Source of the DNA: Desulfuromonas sp. DDH964
GTDB taxonomy: Bacteria; Desulfobacterota; Desulfuromonadia; Desulfuromonadales; DDH964
DNA: 64,000 nucleotides
Direction of reading: 5' to 3'
Assembly (NCBI RefSeq): GCF_001611275.1
Contig: NZ_CP015080.1
Location: 2,542,001-2,606,000, forward strand
The position numbers and the translations under genes were made by a program. This document shows positions 9,664-21,720 of this stretch, piece after piece. The notes below the pieces were generated by a model, which had not been told where the DNA came from, did no database searches, and worked only from the letters and a program-made list of their open reading frames with translations. Every line of letters begins with the position of its first letter. Position 1 is the first letter of the stretch.

Positions 9664-9765
9664 CGAAAAGTCACCAATAGCATTTTATGGCAATTTATAT
9701 CCCGCTTTCATTCCCCGGGCGACCGGGACTCCTCCCCTGCGGGCGACCCTCCCTGTAACCGGTTA

Positions 9766-9794
9766 TGGACCTGGCCTGGGAGTCGGCCTATACT
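9766..9794 (+). promoter_or_regulatory. Candidate sigma-70 promoter of the HAD gene
   Basis: TGGACC, a 17-base gap and TATACT. The -10 is close to consensus and the -35 matches at four of six bases. It ends 31 bases before the chosen ATG at 9826. Confidence 0.45.
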
Positions 9795-9825
9795 GGGCAG
9801 AGACGTTGCGCCAAGGGGAGACGGC

Positions 9826-10473
9826 ATGGACTGGATTTTCTGGGACAATGACGGGGTACTGGTCGCTACCGAGGACCTCTATTTCCAGGCGAGCGCCGAA
9901 GCCCTCGGTCTGGTCGGCATCGACCTCGACCTGGCAGACTTCCGGACCATTTCCCTGCAGCGGGGCGAGAGCGTGTTCCAGCTCGCCACCGGCACCGACC
10001 TCGGCGCCTGGACCATCGACGCCCTGCGCGACTGGCGCGACCGGCGCTACAGTGAGTTGCTGGCGGCCGGCGCGCCGCTGCAACCGGCGGTTATCGCCAC
10101 CCTCGAAGCGCTGCACGGCCAGGTTCGCATGGCGATCGTCACCAGTTCCCGTCGCCACCATTTCGAGGCGATCCATCGTCACAGCGGCCTCCTCCCCTAT
10201 TTCGAATTCTGCCTGGTGCGCGAAGACTACCACCACTCCAAGCCGCACCCGGAACCTTACCGGCTCGCCCTCAGCCGCAGCGGCGCCCGCCCCGAGCGCT
10301 GCCTTGTCATCGAGGACTCCCCCCGTGGTGCCGAGGCGGCCCTCGGCGCCGGCCTCTCCTGCCTCGTCATCCCCGGTGCCATGAACGCCGGCGGCCCGTT
10401 TCACACCGGCTGCCGGGAGATCCGCTCCCTCGCTGAAATTCCCGGATTGCTGGGGTTGTCTCACGGCCGGTGA
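9826..10473 (+). CDS. HAD-superfamily hydrolase (phosphoglycolate phosphatase/beta-phosphoglucomutase type)
   Basis: The protein has 215 residues. All HAD motifs are present: I, DNDGV near the N-terminus (nucleophile and acid Asp); II, VTSSRRHHF; III, Lys in HHSKPHPEPY; IV, VIEDSPRGAEAALGAG. The helical cap lies between motifs I and II, as in subfamily I enzymes, which act on small phosphorylated sugars or glycolate. The substrate cannot be told. The start at 9826 is chosen because a GGGGAG box lies six bases upstream and homology begins at MDWIFWDNDG; an in-frame ATG at 9658 would lie upstream of the predicted promoter. It is followed by terminators. Confidence 0.88.
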   Translation: MDWIFWDNDGVLVATEDLYFQASAEALGLVGIDLDLADFRTISLQRGESVFQLATGTDLGAWTIDALRDWRDRRYSELLAAGAPLQPAVIATLEALHGQVRMAIVTSSRRHHFEAIHRHSGLLPYFEFCLVREDYHHSKPHPEPYRLALSRSGARPERCLVIEDSPRGAEAALGAGLSCLVIPGAMNAGGPFHTGCREIRSLAEIPGLLGLSHGR

Positions 10474-10569
10474 GAAAAATATCAGATCGGCCATTTTTCC
10501 CTTGAAATTTCTTTTTTGTCCCCTTAATATCGCCACGAGCTTTGGCCTGGTTTACCAGTCCAAAGGTTT

Positions 10570-10609
10570 GGCCCCGTACGCACCCCCCCTCCGTGTACGG
10601 GGCCTTTTT
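10570..10609 (+). terminator. Intrinsic terminator after the HAD gene
   Basis: A ten-base stem GGCCCCGTAC / GTACGGGGCC (10570-10579 with 10595-10604) is followed by TTTTT. Confidence 0.85.
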
Positions 10610-10711
10610 ACGTCCGCCGCCCGCCAACCGTCTCCTTAAAAAAATTCTCCCGGGATGATTTCTTTCCGGTTGCACGACGGGGCCGATTCGGGTAGACTCC
10701 CGCCAATGCTT

Positions 10712-10744
10712 CCCCCGGCACCCCCAAAAGGCCGGGGGGTTTTT
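10712..10744 (+). terminator. Second intrinsic terminator
   Basis: An eight-base stem CCCCCGGC / GCCGGGGG (10712-10719 with 10731-10738), an 11-base loop, then G and TTTTT. It lies directly before a third terminator. Confidence 0.65.
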
Positions 10745-10778
10745 GCCCCGTGATACCCCTCCTTCACGGGGCTTTTTT
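10745..10778 (+). terminator. Third intrinsic terminator, similar to the first
   Basis: A nine-base stem GCCCCGTGA / TCACGGGGC (10745-10753 with 10764-10772) is followed by TTTTTT. The sequence after it (ATGTCCGCAGCCCACC) closely resembles that after the first terminator (ACGTCCGCCGCCCGCC), suggesting a duplication. The 397-base gap 10474-10870 holds no convincing gene. Confidence 0.8.
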
Positions 10779-10870
10779 ATGTCCGCAGCCCACCGCCCGG
10801 CCGCGCCCCTCCAGTCGCCCCACCCGGCGTTCATGCTAGAATGGTAGCCTCTCTGCCAAGGAGTGCTGTC

Positions 10871-12914
<2,044 letters not shown>

Positions 12915-12925
<11 letters not shown>

Positions 12926-14564
12926 AGGCCTTGAGCAGGTGCGGAACCAGCTGCTTCTTGCGCGAGAGGACCCCGGGGAGATCGAAGAGGTTGGCGTCGA
13001 CTTGGGAATAGCCGATGCGGTAGGAAAGATCGCGCCCGCCGACAGCGAGGAGCAGGCTGGTCTCGCGGACAATGTCGGTGACCAGCAGCCCGGCGAAATC
13101 GAGCCGGCGTTCTTCGCGCAGCTTGCCGAGTTCGGCGGCGATCGCCTCCTTCATCCCCTGGAATTCGTGAAAGCTGACCACCTCCACCTGCCCGACGCCG
13201 AAGGACTGCTCGCCGGCACTGTATTCCTTGAAATCGGCCAGCAGCAGTTGCCGCAGGCTGGCGTAGGCGGCCAGGGCGCTCCCCGCCGCGAAGATCCGGC
13301 GGCCGAACTCCTGGGGGTCGCGGCCGGCAAGACGCCCGAGCCAGGTCGCCAGCTCGTGGTCGCTGGGGGTGGTGGTCGGCGACTTGAGGATCACCGTGTC
13401 GGAGAGGAGACCGGCAAGGAGCAGACCGGCCATTTCCGGCTCCGGCTCGAGTCCGGCCTGGCGATAGAGGGAGGCAACGACGGAGCAGGTACTGCCGAGG
13501 GGCTGGTTGATAAAGCGGATCGGCGCTTCGGTGTGGAAATTGCCGAGGCGGTGATGATCGACGACTTCGGTGATCTCGACCTTATCGGCACCGGGGACCG
13601 CCTGGGCGAGCTCATTGTGGTCGACCAGGATCAGTTGCAGCGGCGAACTCTGCAGCAGGTTGCTCTTGGTCGCCACCGCGGCCACCCGTCCCTCTTCGTC
13701 GAGAACCACCACACCCGGGTCCTTGCCGTGGGTCAGCTTGAGGCGCAAATCGTCAAGGCGGTCCGTGAGACTGACGCTGGTGACCTCGCCGTCGACGAGG
13801 TGGGAGATTGGGGTCGAAAGGCGGGTCAGCCAGGCGCTGGTGGCGGTGTCGAAGGGGGTGGAGAGGACCGTCACCCCGCGTTTCGCGGCTATTTCCAGCA
13901 AACCAGGCGCGACCGGCAGGTTGCCGGTGACGATCAGCACCCTTACCCCCATCTCGATCCCCTTGCGCTGGATATTCTCCCGGTCGCCGGTCAGCAGCAC
14001 CAGACGGCGGCCTTCGAGTCCGGCGAGCTTGGCATCGAAGGTGGCCGAGGCCATGGCGCCGACGTAGAGGGAGAGCTCCTCGACCGTTTCCAGCTCGTCG
14101 CCGACCAGCACCGTCCCCTTCAGGCAACGGCGCAGCGACGCCGGTGAAGCCTGGACGCGGCGGATTGCGCTCTCCTCGCGGGGAACCAGGAAACGTTCGG
14201 CGACCCGCTTCAGGACCAGCATGCCGACCGGGCGGCGATCGTTGTCGACCACCGGCAGCAGACGGATGTTGTGCAGGTGGAAGAGTTCCAGCGCCCGCGA
14301 CAGGGGTGCTCCACCGTCAATGGTCACCACCTCCCGGCCGACCACATCCTTGACCCGGGGATAGACATCGATCAGCAACTGCGGTTGCGGGATGCCGAGC
14401 TCCTCAAGGACAAATTCGGTCTGGCGGTTGACGTTGCCGGCCCGCGCCGGAAGGATATGCTCCACCCCCTGGCGCTGGCGCAAACGGCAATAGGCAATAG
14501 CGCTGCAGATGGAATCGGTGTCCGGATTGCGGTGGCCGACGACGAAAATACGGCGTTGGGTCAT
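12915..14564 (-). CDS. ppaC: Family II (Mn-dependent) inorganic pyrophosphatase with CBS and DRTGG domains
   Basis: The protein has 549 residues, against about 310 for the simple enzyme. The DHH domain opens with [20 protein letters not shown], metal-binding His and Asp residues in family positions. An insert of roughly 240 residues follows: a CBS motif ([19 protein letters not shown]), a DRTGG-like segment ([20 protein letters not shown]) and a second CBS region ([17 protein letters not shown]). The DHH signature [10 protein letters not shown] and a DHHA2 domain come after it. CBS-type pyrophosphatases hydrolyse pyrophosphate in the cytoplasm and are controlled by adenine nucleotides and, when DRTGG is present, diadenosine polyphosphates. 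It lies 22 bases after the DUF3108 gene. Confidence 0.93.
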
Positions 14565-14586
14565 GGAGGTTCCTCAGGATGAAATT

Positions 14587-15402
14587 TCAGGGGCGCAGGC
14601 TGCCGCGCACGTCCCCGAGACCGATGACGTTCTGGACGATGCCCCGGGCCGGACGGAGCTGATCATCGAGCCAGACGTAGATCCCACCATCCTCCGAGTC
14701 GAAAATCTCCGGATCGACCTTGAGCCGGGCGACCAGACCGCCGGCGGGGAAAAAATCGAGCCCATCCCGTTCCTTGCCCGACAGCAGGTCGATTTCGATA
14801 TTGCCGGCACCCTGGCGATTGAAGGTCGGCACCAGGTAGTGGCGTCCCGGCTCAAGCGGGCCGAAGTAGCCGGCGCGGAAGTTGAAAAAGGCGGTGAGGA
14901 TGTCGTTGGGAGTGCTCTCCGCGGCCATCGGCCGGACCTCCTCCCAAACCTGCTGGCCGTCGGCCAGTTTTTCAATCCGCACTTCGCGCCGGACGTGATC
15001 GAAGGTGAAGCGCTTGCTGCGCTCGACCAAGGTCTTGTCGCGGCGCCGGATGATCCGTGATTCGTAACGCAGCGAGCGCAGCCGGCCATCCGGTTGCCGC
15101 TCCATCAGGGCGACGTAGCTCTGCACCCGGTCCTGGGTCAACCAGGCGGCAACGCCGAGGGTCCGCGCCTCCAGGACCGCCCGGTAGGTGCCGGGCTGCT
15201 CCCCGGGCAGGAGACTGAAACGCCCCTTGGCGAGGCGGTCGAACCAGAGGAAGGAGATGTCGTAGGAAAATTCACGACCGACCAGTTCGTCGAACGAAAG
15301 GACCTGCGCTTCCAGGACCGGTCGGTCCGCGGCTATTTCCTCGGCACCAGGCGTCACCGGCCAGCTGACCAGGATCAGCAGAAGGAGGAGTCGTTGCAAC
15401 AA
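14587..15402 (-). CDS. DUF3108 domain envelope protein
   Basis: The protein has 271 residues. It has an N-terminal signal peptide (MLQRLLLLLILVSWPVTPGA) and then a beta-rich DUF3108 body, with family-like strings FSYDISFLWFDRLAKGRFSL and TPNDILTAFFNFRAGYFGPL. The family is periplasmic or outer-membrane linked, and its function is unknown. It is probably the first gene of a two-gene unit with the pyrophosphatase. Confidence 0.82.
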   Translation of the reverse strand: MLQRLLLLLILVSWPVTPGAEEIAADRPVLEAQVLSFDELVGREFSYDISFLWFDRLAKGRFSLLPGEQPGTYRAVLEARTLGVAAWLTQDRVQSYVALMERQPDGRLRSLRYESRIIRRRDKTLVERSKRFTFDHVRREVRIEKLADGQQVWEEVRPMAAESTPNDILTAFFNFRAGYFGPLEPGRHYLVPTFNRQGAGNIEIDLLSGKERDGLDFFPAGGLVARLKVDPEIFDSEDGGIYVWLDDQLRPARGIVQNVIGLGDVRGSLRP

Positions 15403-15531
15403 GGTCGGTTCCTTTCAGAGGGCGAGAAGCGCGGCCAGCGATGGTCGCCGCACCGGTAGAAGTGAGGGGTCGAAGGCAGACTTGAAGCTGGCTTTGAACC
15501 CAATTATTTCCACATAATACACGAAATCGTA

Positions 15532-15561
15532 TTGACAAGCATTCACCGGCCCAACTAAAAT
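15532..15561 (+). promoter_or_regulatory. Sigma-70 promoter of the arsR-methyltransferase pair
   Basis: A consensus -35 TTGACA (15532-15537), an 18-base spacer and TAAAAT (15556-15561). Transcription would start near 15568, about 40 bases before the arsR ATG. Confidence 0.75.
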
Positions 15562-15566
15562 CCGCA

Positions 15567-15576
15567 TATTCGAATA
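15567..15576. promoter_or_regulatory. Candidate ArsR operator
   Basis: The perfect palindrome TATTCGAATA sits at the predicted transcription start, just after the -10 box. Its position suits autorepression by the ArsR protein encoded next. A second dyad, ACGAaaTCGT, lies at 15521-15530 before the -35. Confidence 0.45.
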
Positions 15577-15607
15577 ATCGTTCAGGCCTGAGATCGGGAG
15601 AATAGCA

Positions 15608-15910
15608 ATGGATCGAGTGGAATTCAACAAGGACCTCAACTGCGATCGCGAAGCGGAGATCCTCAAGGTCCTCGGCCACCCGGTGCGGCTGAAGATCGTT
15701 GCCGGCCTGATGTCCCAGTCCTGTAACGTGAAGAAGATCTGGGAGTGCCTCGGGCTGCCGCAGGCGACCGTCTCCCAGCATCTCGCCCTGCTCAAGAACA
15801 AGGGGATTATCGACGGCCGCCGTGACGGCGTCGAAGTCTTCTACACCGTCATCTCCGACCCGGCGCGGATGATTGTCGGCGCCCTCTTTGATCCCGGCAG
15901 CTGTCCTTGA
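15608..15910 (+). CDS. ArsR-family transcriptional regulator
   Basis: This is a 100-residue winged-helix protein. The helix-turn-helix core reads ILKVLGHPVRLKIVAGL, then GLPQATVSQHLALLKNKGII, then the wing GRRDGVEVFYTV. Cys residues lie at about 12, 39 and 47, and Cys39/Cys47 flank the helix where classical ArsR proteins bind metal, although the ELCVC motif is absent. It could sense metal, thiol stress or sulfide; this cannot be decided from sequence. GGGAG lies seven bases before the ATG. The gene overlaps the next one as TTGA. Confidence 0.9.
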   Translation: MDRVEFNKDLNCDREAEILKVLGHPVRLKIVAGLMSQSCNVKKIWECLGLPQATVSQHLALLKNKGIIDGRRDGVEVFYTVISDPARMIVGALFDPGSCP

Positions 15911-17076
15911 AGCACCAGCTCCTGCTGCGCCCGGGGCAGGATCGCCGTCTGCGCGCCGGCCATCCCTGGGTCTTCAGTAACGAAATCGAACACCTCCCCT
16001 CCGACCTCCCGCCCGGCGCCGCCGTGGAAATCCGCTCATCACGGCAGGCCTATCTCGGCAACGGCTATTTCAACCCCCACTCGCTGATTGCCGTCCGCGT
16101 CCTCAGCCGCAGCGGCGAAGATATCGATCATCCCGACTTCTATCGTCGACGGTTGGAGCAGGCCGCCGCCCACCGCCATCGGCTCTATGGCCACCGCGAC
16201 GGTGTGCGCCTGGTTCACGGCGAGGCGGACGGGCTGCCGGGACTGGTCGTCGACGCCTACGGCGAGGTCCTGGCGGTCCAGTTTTTGACCTGGGGGATCG
16301 ACTGCCGGCGCGACCTGGTGCTGCAGGCCCTGCAGGAGCTTTTCCAGCCGCGGGCGATCGTCGCCCGCAACGATGTCGCCGTCCGCGAACTGGAAGGGCT
16401 GAAACCGCAGGTCGAGCTTTTGACCGGTGACCTCCCCGACCCGCTCTGCTTTCGCGAAGGGGAACTGAGCTTCCGCGTCGACCTCCTCGGCGGGCAGAAG
16501 ACCGGCGCCTTCCTCGACCAGAAGGAAAACCACCAGGCGCTGCGCGGCCGGGTGGCCGGGGGGCGGGTCCTCGACCTCTTCTGTTACGGCGGCGGCTGGT
16601 CCCTGCACGCCGCGCACTTCGGTGCCGCCAGTGTCACCGGCATCGACATCTCCCCGGGTGCGGTCGCCCTGGCGGCGGAGAACGCGCGCCGCAACGGTCT
16701 GGACCAGGTCTGCCGGTTCGAACAGGGGGATGTCTTCGAGCGCCTGCGCCAGCAGGGTCCCGGCTACGACGCTGTCATTCTCGACCCGCCGGCCTTCGTC
16801 AAGAGCCGCAAAAAACTTCCCGAAGCGCTGCGCGGCTATCTGACCATCAACCGCCGGGCGATGGAACAGGTCGTCCCCGGCGGCATCCTCGTCACCTGCA
16901 CCTGCTCCCATCACCTTGACCGCGAAACCTTCCTCGGCCTGCTGCGCCAGGCGGCCCACCAGGCCGGCCGCGAGGCCCGCCTGCTCGAGGTTCGTGGCCA
17001 GGCCTTCGATCACCCGGTGCTGCTCGCCTGCCCGGAGACCGAATACCTCAAGTGCGTGATCCTGCAGCTCCTCTGA
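15907..17076 (+). CDS. Class I SAM-dependent rRNA (cytosine-C5) methyltransferase, RlmI-like
   Basis: The protein has 389 residues. An N-terminal PUA-like domain (LRPGQDRRLRAGHPWVFSNE) is followed by an EEHEE linker and a Rossmann methyltransferase: SAM loop VLDLFCYGGGWSLHAAHFGA, VTGIDIS, DPPAFVKS and a catalytic-type Cys in VTCTCSHH. RlmI methylates 23S rRNA cytosine 1962; whether this protein uses the same site is an inference. The start is most likely the TTG at 15907, which overlaps the arsR TGA, because homology begins within a few residues. The ribosome site is weak, so translation probably depends on coupling with arsR. Confidence 0.88.
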   Translation: MKHQLLLRPGQDRRLRAGHPWVFSNEIEHLPSDLPPGAAVEIRSSRQAYLGNGYFNPHSLIAVRVLSRSGEDIDHPDFYRRRLEQAAAHRHRLYGHRDGVRLVHGEADGLPGLVVDAYGEVLAVQFLTWGIDCRRDLVLQALQELFQPRAIVARNDVAVRELEGLKPQVELLTGDLPDPLCFREGELSFRVDLLGGQKTGAFLDQKENHQALRGRVAGGRVLDLFCYGGGWSLHAAHFGAASVTGIDISPGAVALAAENARRNGLDQVCRFEQGDVFERLRQQGPGYDAVILDPPAFVKSRKKLPEALRGYLTINRRAMEQVVPGGILVTCTCSHHLDRETFLGLLRQAAHQAGREARLLEVRGQAFDHPVLLACPETEYLKCVILQLL

Positions 17077-17156
17077 CCCTCCCTGCCCCTGCTCATCCCA
17101 CGAAAACCAAAGTCCCTGGCCCAAAGCTTCTCCTCTGATCGCCATCGAGGATGCAG

Positions 17157-17972
17157 CTATCCTACTTTCCGCGCCAGCAGATAAATCACCTCGTAGGTGG
17201 CCGGGATCGATCCGGGCCGGCCAAACTCGGCCTGGTAAATCTGGGTCATCCGCTGCATGACATCCCGGCGCGCCAGGCCGGGGGGGCGGCTACGGGCGGC
17301 GTTGGACGCTCCGAGCCCCTTAAGACCGCGCAACAGGCTGGCGACATCCCGATGGGTTTCAGACACCTCGTCGCTGAAAAGCTGGAGGGGGGAGAGGCCA
17401 CTCCCCGCCAGGGCGGCCTGAAGGTCGCCGAGATCAGGAAAGTCGAGGGCATGGGAGGGCTGGAGACTGTTGCTCTCGGCAACCGCCCGCCGGTGTGAGG
17501 TGCGCAGTTCGTGGAGGGTCCGCCCGCCAAAGAGGGCGAGGGCCAGCACGCCTGAAGGGCGCAGGATGCGTCCCGCTTCGGCTAGGGCGCTGGGGAGGGA
17601 ATTGAGCCACTGGTAGACCGATGCGGAAGCGACCAGGCCGCAGCTCCCGCTGGCGAAAGGGAGCGTCTCGGCATCGGCATCGACGGCGGAGGCAGCGGGG
17701 AGCAGGTTGGCGGCACAGCAGGTCATCGGGTGGGCGAGGTCGGAAAGGATCAGGGACGCTTCAGCGCAGCGGGAGCTTAAGAGGCCCGACAGCAGCCCGG
17801 TACCGCATCCGACCTCGAGGATGGGGCCGGCCGGCCAGTCGACACCGTCCAGGAGCCCGGCAAGGCGCTGGGCGACCTGGCGCTGTACCCGGGCGTGGCG
17901 CTCGTACTCGCTGGCCTGGCGGGCAAAGTTGCGCTTCACGCTGGCCCGGTCGACGGGACGCAGGGGGGTCAT
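17157..17972 (-). CDS. bioC: Malonyl-ACP O-methyltransferase BioC
   Basis: The protein has 271 residues and starts [20 protein letters not shown]. The early segment ASEYERHARVQRQVAQRLAG and the SAM loop ILEVGCGTGLLSGLL are typical of BioC, as is ASASVYQWLNSLPSALAEAG. BioC methylates malonyl-ACP so that fatty acid synthesis can elongate it to pimeloyl-ACP methyl ester. The ATG overlaps the stop of bioH (ATGA). It is the last gene of the biotin operon and converges with the rRNA methyltransferase gene. Confidence 0.88.
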   Translation of the reverse strand: MTPLRPVDRASVKRNFARQASEYERHARVQRQVAQRLAGLLDGVDWPAGPILEVGCGTGLLSGLLSSRCAEASLILSDLAHPMTCCAANLLPAASAVDADAETLPFASGSCGLVASASVYQWLNSLPSALAEAGRILRPSGVLALALFGGRTLHELRTSHRRAVAESNSLQPSHALDFPDLGDLQAALAGSGLSPLQLFSDEVSETHRDVASLLRGLKGLGASNAARSRPPGLARRDVMQRMTQIYQAEFGRPGSIPATYEVIYLLARKVG

Positions 17973-18768
17973 GACAGGAACGCCTCCCAGGTTTCGACGC
18001 TCTGCTGCGGGGCACTGAGGAAGGGGGCGTGACCACGCTCCGGCAGCAGCTCCAGGAGCCCCCGGGCAGAGGTGGCGGCGAGAGCCGCGGCTGCACCCGG
18101 CAGGGTGATGCGGTCGAGTTCTCCCTGCTGGACCAGGACCGGGCAGGGAAGCTCGGTCAGCTCCGGGCGCAGGTCGCCCTCCTTCAGGGTCTCTAGCGCG
18201 GCGAGCGCCACCTCCACGGGGGCCAGTTTCCCGCCCCGAACGGCAAAGGAGACAATTTCGCGCAGCCGCTGGCGCGGAATCGCTTCGCCGGCAAACTGGA
18301 GCTGAAAGAAGTCGCCCTGGGTCTTGGCATAGGCACGGACGAGGTCGCGGGCCATGACCCGAACCTGCCCGGCCGGGAGGCCGTGGGGCCAGTCGCCGGC
18401 GGCGACAAATTTCGGTGTTGTTGCTACCAGCAGCAGCGCCCTGACCTCGATCCGACGACGGCGCGCCAGGCGGATCGCCACCTGGCCGCCGAGGGACCAG
18501 CCGAGGAGATCGATCTGCCGATGCCCGCTGGCGAGCAGCCAACCTTCGAGATCGGCGGCAAAATCGTCGAGGGCGTAGCCGGGCCCCGGGGAGGAGTCCC
18601 CGTGCCCGCGCAGGTCGGGAGCGAGGGCCAGGCGCCTCGCCCCGAGCAGGGGCAGCACCTCGCCAAAGACCGCCGATGACATCGACCAGCCATGCAGTAG
18701 CACCAGCGGCGCACCGCTCCCCTGCTGGCGCCAGGCCAGGTTGCGGCCATCGGCGAGAAGATGCCGCC

Positions 18769-18772
<4 letters not shown>
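17969..18772 (-). CDS. bioH: Pimeloyl-ACP methyl ester carboxylesterase BioH
   Basis: This is an alpha/beta hydrolase of 267 residues, near the E. coli length of 256. The oxyanion region [19 protein letters not shown], nucleophile elbow LLGWSLGGQ (Ser), [12 protein letters not shown] (Asp) and late His in [10 protein letters not shown] form the family triad. BioH cleaves the methyl ester to end the BioC cycle. The start is the GTG at 18772, which overlaps the bioF TGA (GTGA) and gives the start [18 protein letters not shown]. Longer starts in this frame would run far into bioF. Confidence 0.88.
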
Positions 18773-19941
<1,169 letters not shown>

Positions 19942-19942
19942 G

Positions 19943-20743
19943 TCAGGACTCCTGCGCCGGAGGGCGGGCGATGGTGCCGACCTGGTCAATGAGCAGCACC
20001 TGGCGTTCGAGAAAGGTCACCGTCTCCTCCAGGCTGGCGGTGCCGGAACGCCAGAAAAAGGCGCGACCGCCGCGCTCTTCGCCGAGTGGCTTGAGGTGGG
20101 GCAGGCGCAGGTAACCGTCCACTGCCGTCGCCACGTAACCGGCCGGGTAATCGGGATCATCGGACCAGCAGAGCTCGGCGACGATCCCCGGGGCTGCCAG
20201 GACCTTGGCGGCGAGGACCAGGGCCTCGCGAACGTGGGGGTTGTTCAGACCGACCCGGGCGAGGCGACGGCGCAGCATACGATCCGCCGACCGGGTCAGG
20301 TCCATGCGGCTGGCGCGAACCCCGCGGGCAGGGTCCGCCTCGAGCCGGGCGCCGCTGTCGGCGTCGACCAGCATCGCGCCGCGCATGCTGACGCCGCCCG
20401 GGGCAGGACCGGCGACCAGCGCCGCCAGCGCCTGATCGACGGCCAGCCTGCTGACGCCGGCCTTGATCAGGAGATCGACCGCTAGGCGGCGACCGGCCTG
20501 GTAATCGGCAACGGGGAGCGTCCGTACTTGGGGCAGGCGCCCGTAGCGAATCTTTGCCGGATCAAGCGCCTCGGCACTCAGGCGCAGTTCGTCAGCAGCA
20601 CCGCGGGTGTGGTCCAGAGCCCGTTGCAGCAGGTCCCTGCCGGCGCGCGCCAGCTCTTCGGCAGGCACGATCCTTTCGGCGCCGGAGATATGTTTTCCCT
20701 CCCGGGTGCTGTGCATGCGCAGGCTGTAAAGGGTCGGATTCAT
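19943..20743 (-). CDS. bioW: 6-carboxyhexanoate-CoA ligase (pimeloyl-CoA synthetase) BioW
   Basis: The protein has 266 residues from [12 protein letters not shown]. The sequence [20 protein letters not shown] is the BioW signature, followed by [20 protein letters not shown] and [20 protein letters not shown]. BioW activates free pimelate with ATP and CoA, giving a BioF substrate. It is the first gene of bioW-bioF-bioH-bioC, which is odd because BioC/BioH make pimeloyl-ACP by a different route. An ATG at 20761 would add six residues; neither start has a clear ribosome site. Confidence 0.92.
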   Translation of the reverse strand: MNPTLYSLRMHSTREGKHISGAERIVPAEELARAGRDLLQRALDHTRGAADELRLSAEALDPAKIRYGRLPQVRTLPVADYQAGRRLAVDLLIKAGVSRLAVDQALAALVAGPAPGGVSMRGAMLVDADSGARLEADPARGVRASRMDLTRSADRMLRRRLARVGLNNPHVREALVLAAKVLAAPGIVAELCWSDDPDYPAGYVATAVDGYLRLPHLKPLGEERGGRAFFWRSGTASLEETVTFLERQVLLIDQVGTIARPPAQES

Positions 20744-20806
20744 GGGCGAAGAAGCTAGCATGACGGCCCGGCCCTGTCAACCTCAAGGAGATGCCTGGTT
20801 GACAAT

Positions 20807-20830
20807 CGTTACGGGCTGTCGTTACGGGCT
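20807..20830. repeat. Tandem 11-base repeat in the bioW/ccsA intergenic region
   Basis: CGTTACGGGCT occurs at 20807-20817 and again at 20820-20830, 13 bases apart. It touches the -35 box of the ccsA promoter and lies upstream of bioW on the other strand, so it could be an operator. Confidence 0.5.
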
Positions 20831-20858
20831 TGGCGCGGGCGCCGGTTTGGTTTATGCT
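20830..20858 (+). promoter_or_regulatory. Sigma-70 promoter of ccsA-resB
   Basis: TTGGCG, a 17-base spacer and TATGCT. Predicted start near 20865, about 50 bases before the ccsA ATG. Confidence 0.6.
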
Positions 20859-20916
20859 ACCGGGCCAAACCCTCCCTTCCCTCTCCGGACCGTCACCGCC
20901 TGCGGAGTTTCCGCCG

Positions 20917-21717
20917 ATGTTGCTGTTGACCCGCATTCTGCTTGCCGCCGCCTTCGCCAGTTACCTGCTGGCGGTCATCCTTTACCTGCTGCAACTGCGG
21001 TATCGAAACCGGGGGCTGGTGCGCAACGCCCTGCGCCTGATTGGCCTTGGTTTCCTTCTGCAGAGCATCTGCCTGGCACAGCGCTGGTGGCTGGCCGGGT
21101 TCCTGCCGGTGACCAACCTCTTCGCGACCCAGTTCTTTTTCAGCTGGGCCCTCGCCGCGACCTTTCTTTACTTCGAACTGCGCTACCGCATCGGTGCGAC
21201 CGGCCTCTTCGTCATGTTCCTCAACCTGCTCCTGCTCGGCAGCGCGCTCCCCCGCGACCCGGCGATTCCGCCGCTGATCCCGAGCCTCGATACCCCGCTC
21301 TTCACCCTGCACATCGGCTTTTCTTTCTTCGGCTACGCCTTCTTTGCCATGGCCTTTTCCCTCGGCGTTCTCTACCTGGTCCAAAAACGCTGGCATTCGC
21401 CGCTCCTGCCCGGCCTCCCCGAGTTGCGCCGCCTCAACGAAGAGGCGATCTTTCTCGGATTCTGCCTCTTCACCTTCTGCATGCTCTGGGGGAGCCTCTG
21501 GGCCTACATCGCCTGGGGCTTCTATTTTTCCTGGAACGTCAAGGCGGTCTGGTCCTTCATCGTCTGGCTCTTCTACGCTGGTATGTGCCACGCCAAGTTC
21601 GTCCGCCGCTGGCAGGGGACTGGTTACGCCTGGCTGTCGATCGCCGGGTTCGCCGTCGTTCTCTTCACCTACCTCGGCATCGGCCTGCTGCTGACCAGCA
21701 ACCACCCCCTGGATTGA
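20917..21717 (+). CDS. ccsA: Cytochrome c maturation protein CcsA/ResC type
   Basis: This is a 266-residue multi-pass membrane protein. The haem-handling tryptophan-rich motif is readable as WAYIAWGFYFSWNVKAVWSF, where most CcsA proteins have SWDPK; here Asp is Asn. Conserved His residues are seen in FTLHIGFSFFGYAF and in the terminal AGMCHAKFVRRW. With ResB it moves haem across the inner membrane and attaches it to CXXCH apocytochromes. The start MLLLTRILLAA at 20917 has GGAG upstream. The gene lies three bases before resB. Confidence 0.88.
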   Translation: MLLLTRILLAAAFASYLLAVILYLLQLRYRNRGLVRNALRLIGLGFLLQSICLAQRWWLAGFLPVTNLFATQFFFSWALAATFLYFELRYRIGATGLFVMFLNLLLLGSALPRDPAIPPLIPSLDTPLFTLHIGFSFFGYAFFAMAFSLGVLYLVQKRWHSPLLPGLPELRRLNEEAIFLGFCLFTFCMLWGSLWAYIAWGFYFSWNVKAVWSFIVWLFYAGMCHAKFVRRWQGTGYAWLSIAGFAVVLFTYLGIGLLLTSNHPLD

Positions 21718-21720
21718 ACC

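Noticed and set aside
9658..9825. Upstream ATG extension of the HAD protein
   Set aside because: The added 56 residues have no family similarity, the start has no ribosome site, and a promoter and GGGGAG box fit the ATG at 9826.
10474..10870. Riboswitch before the DUF255 gene
   Set aside because: The hairpins are simple terminators, and no conserved c-di-GMP, cobalamin or TPP core could be read upstream of them.
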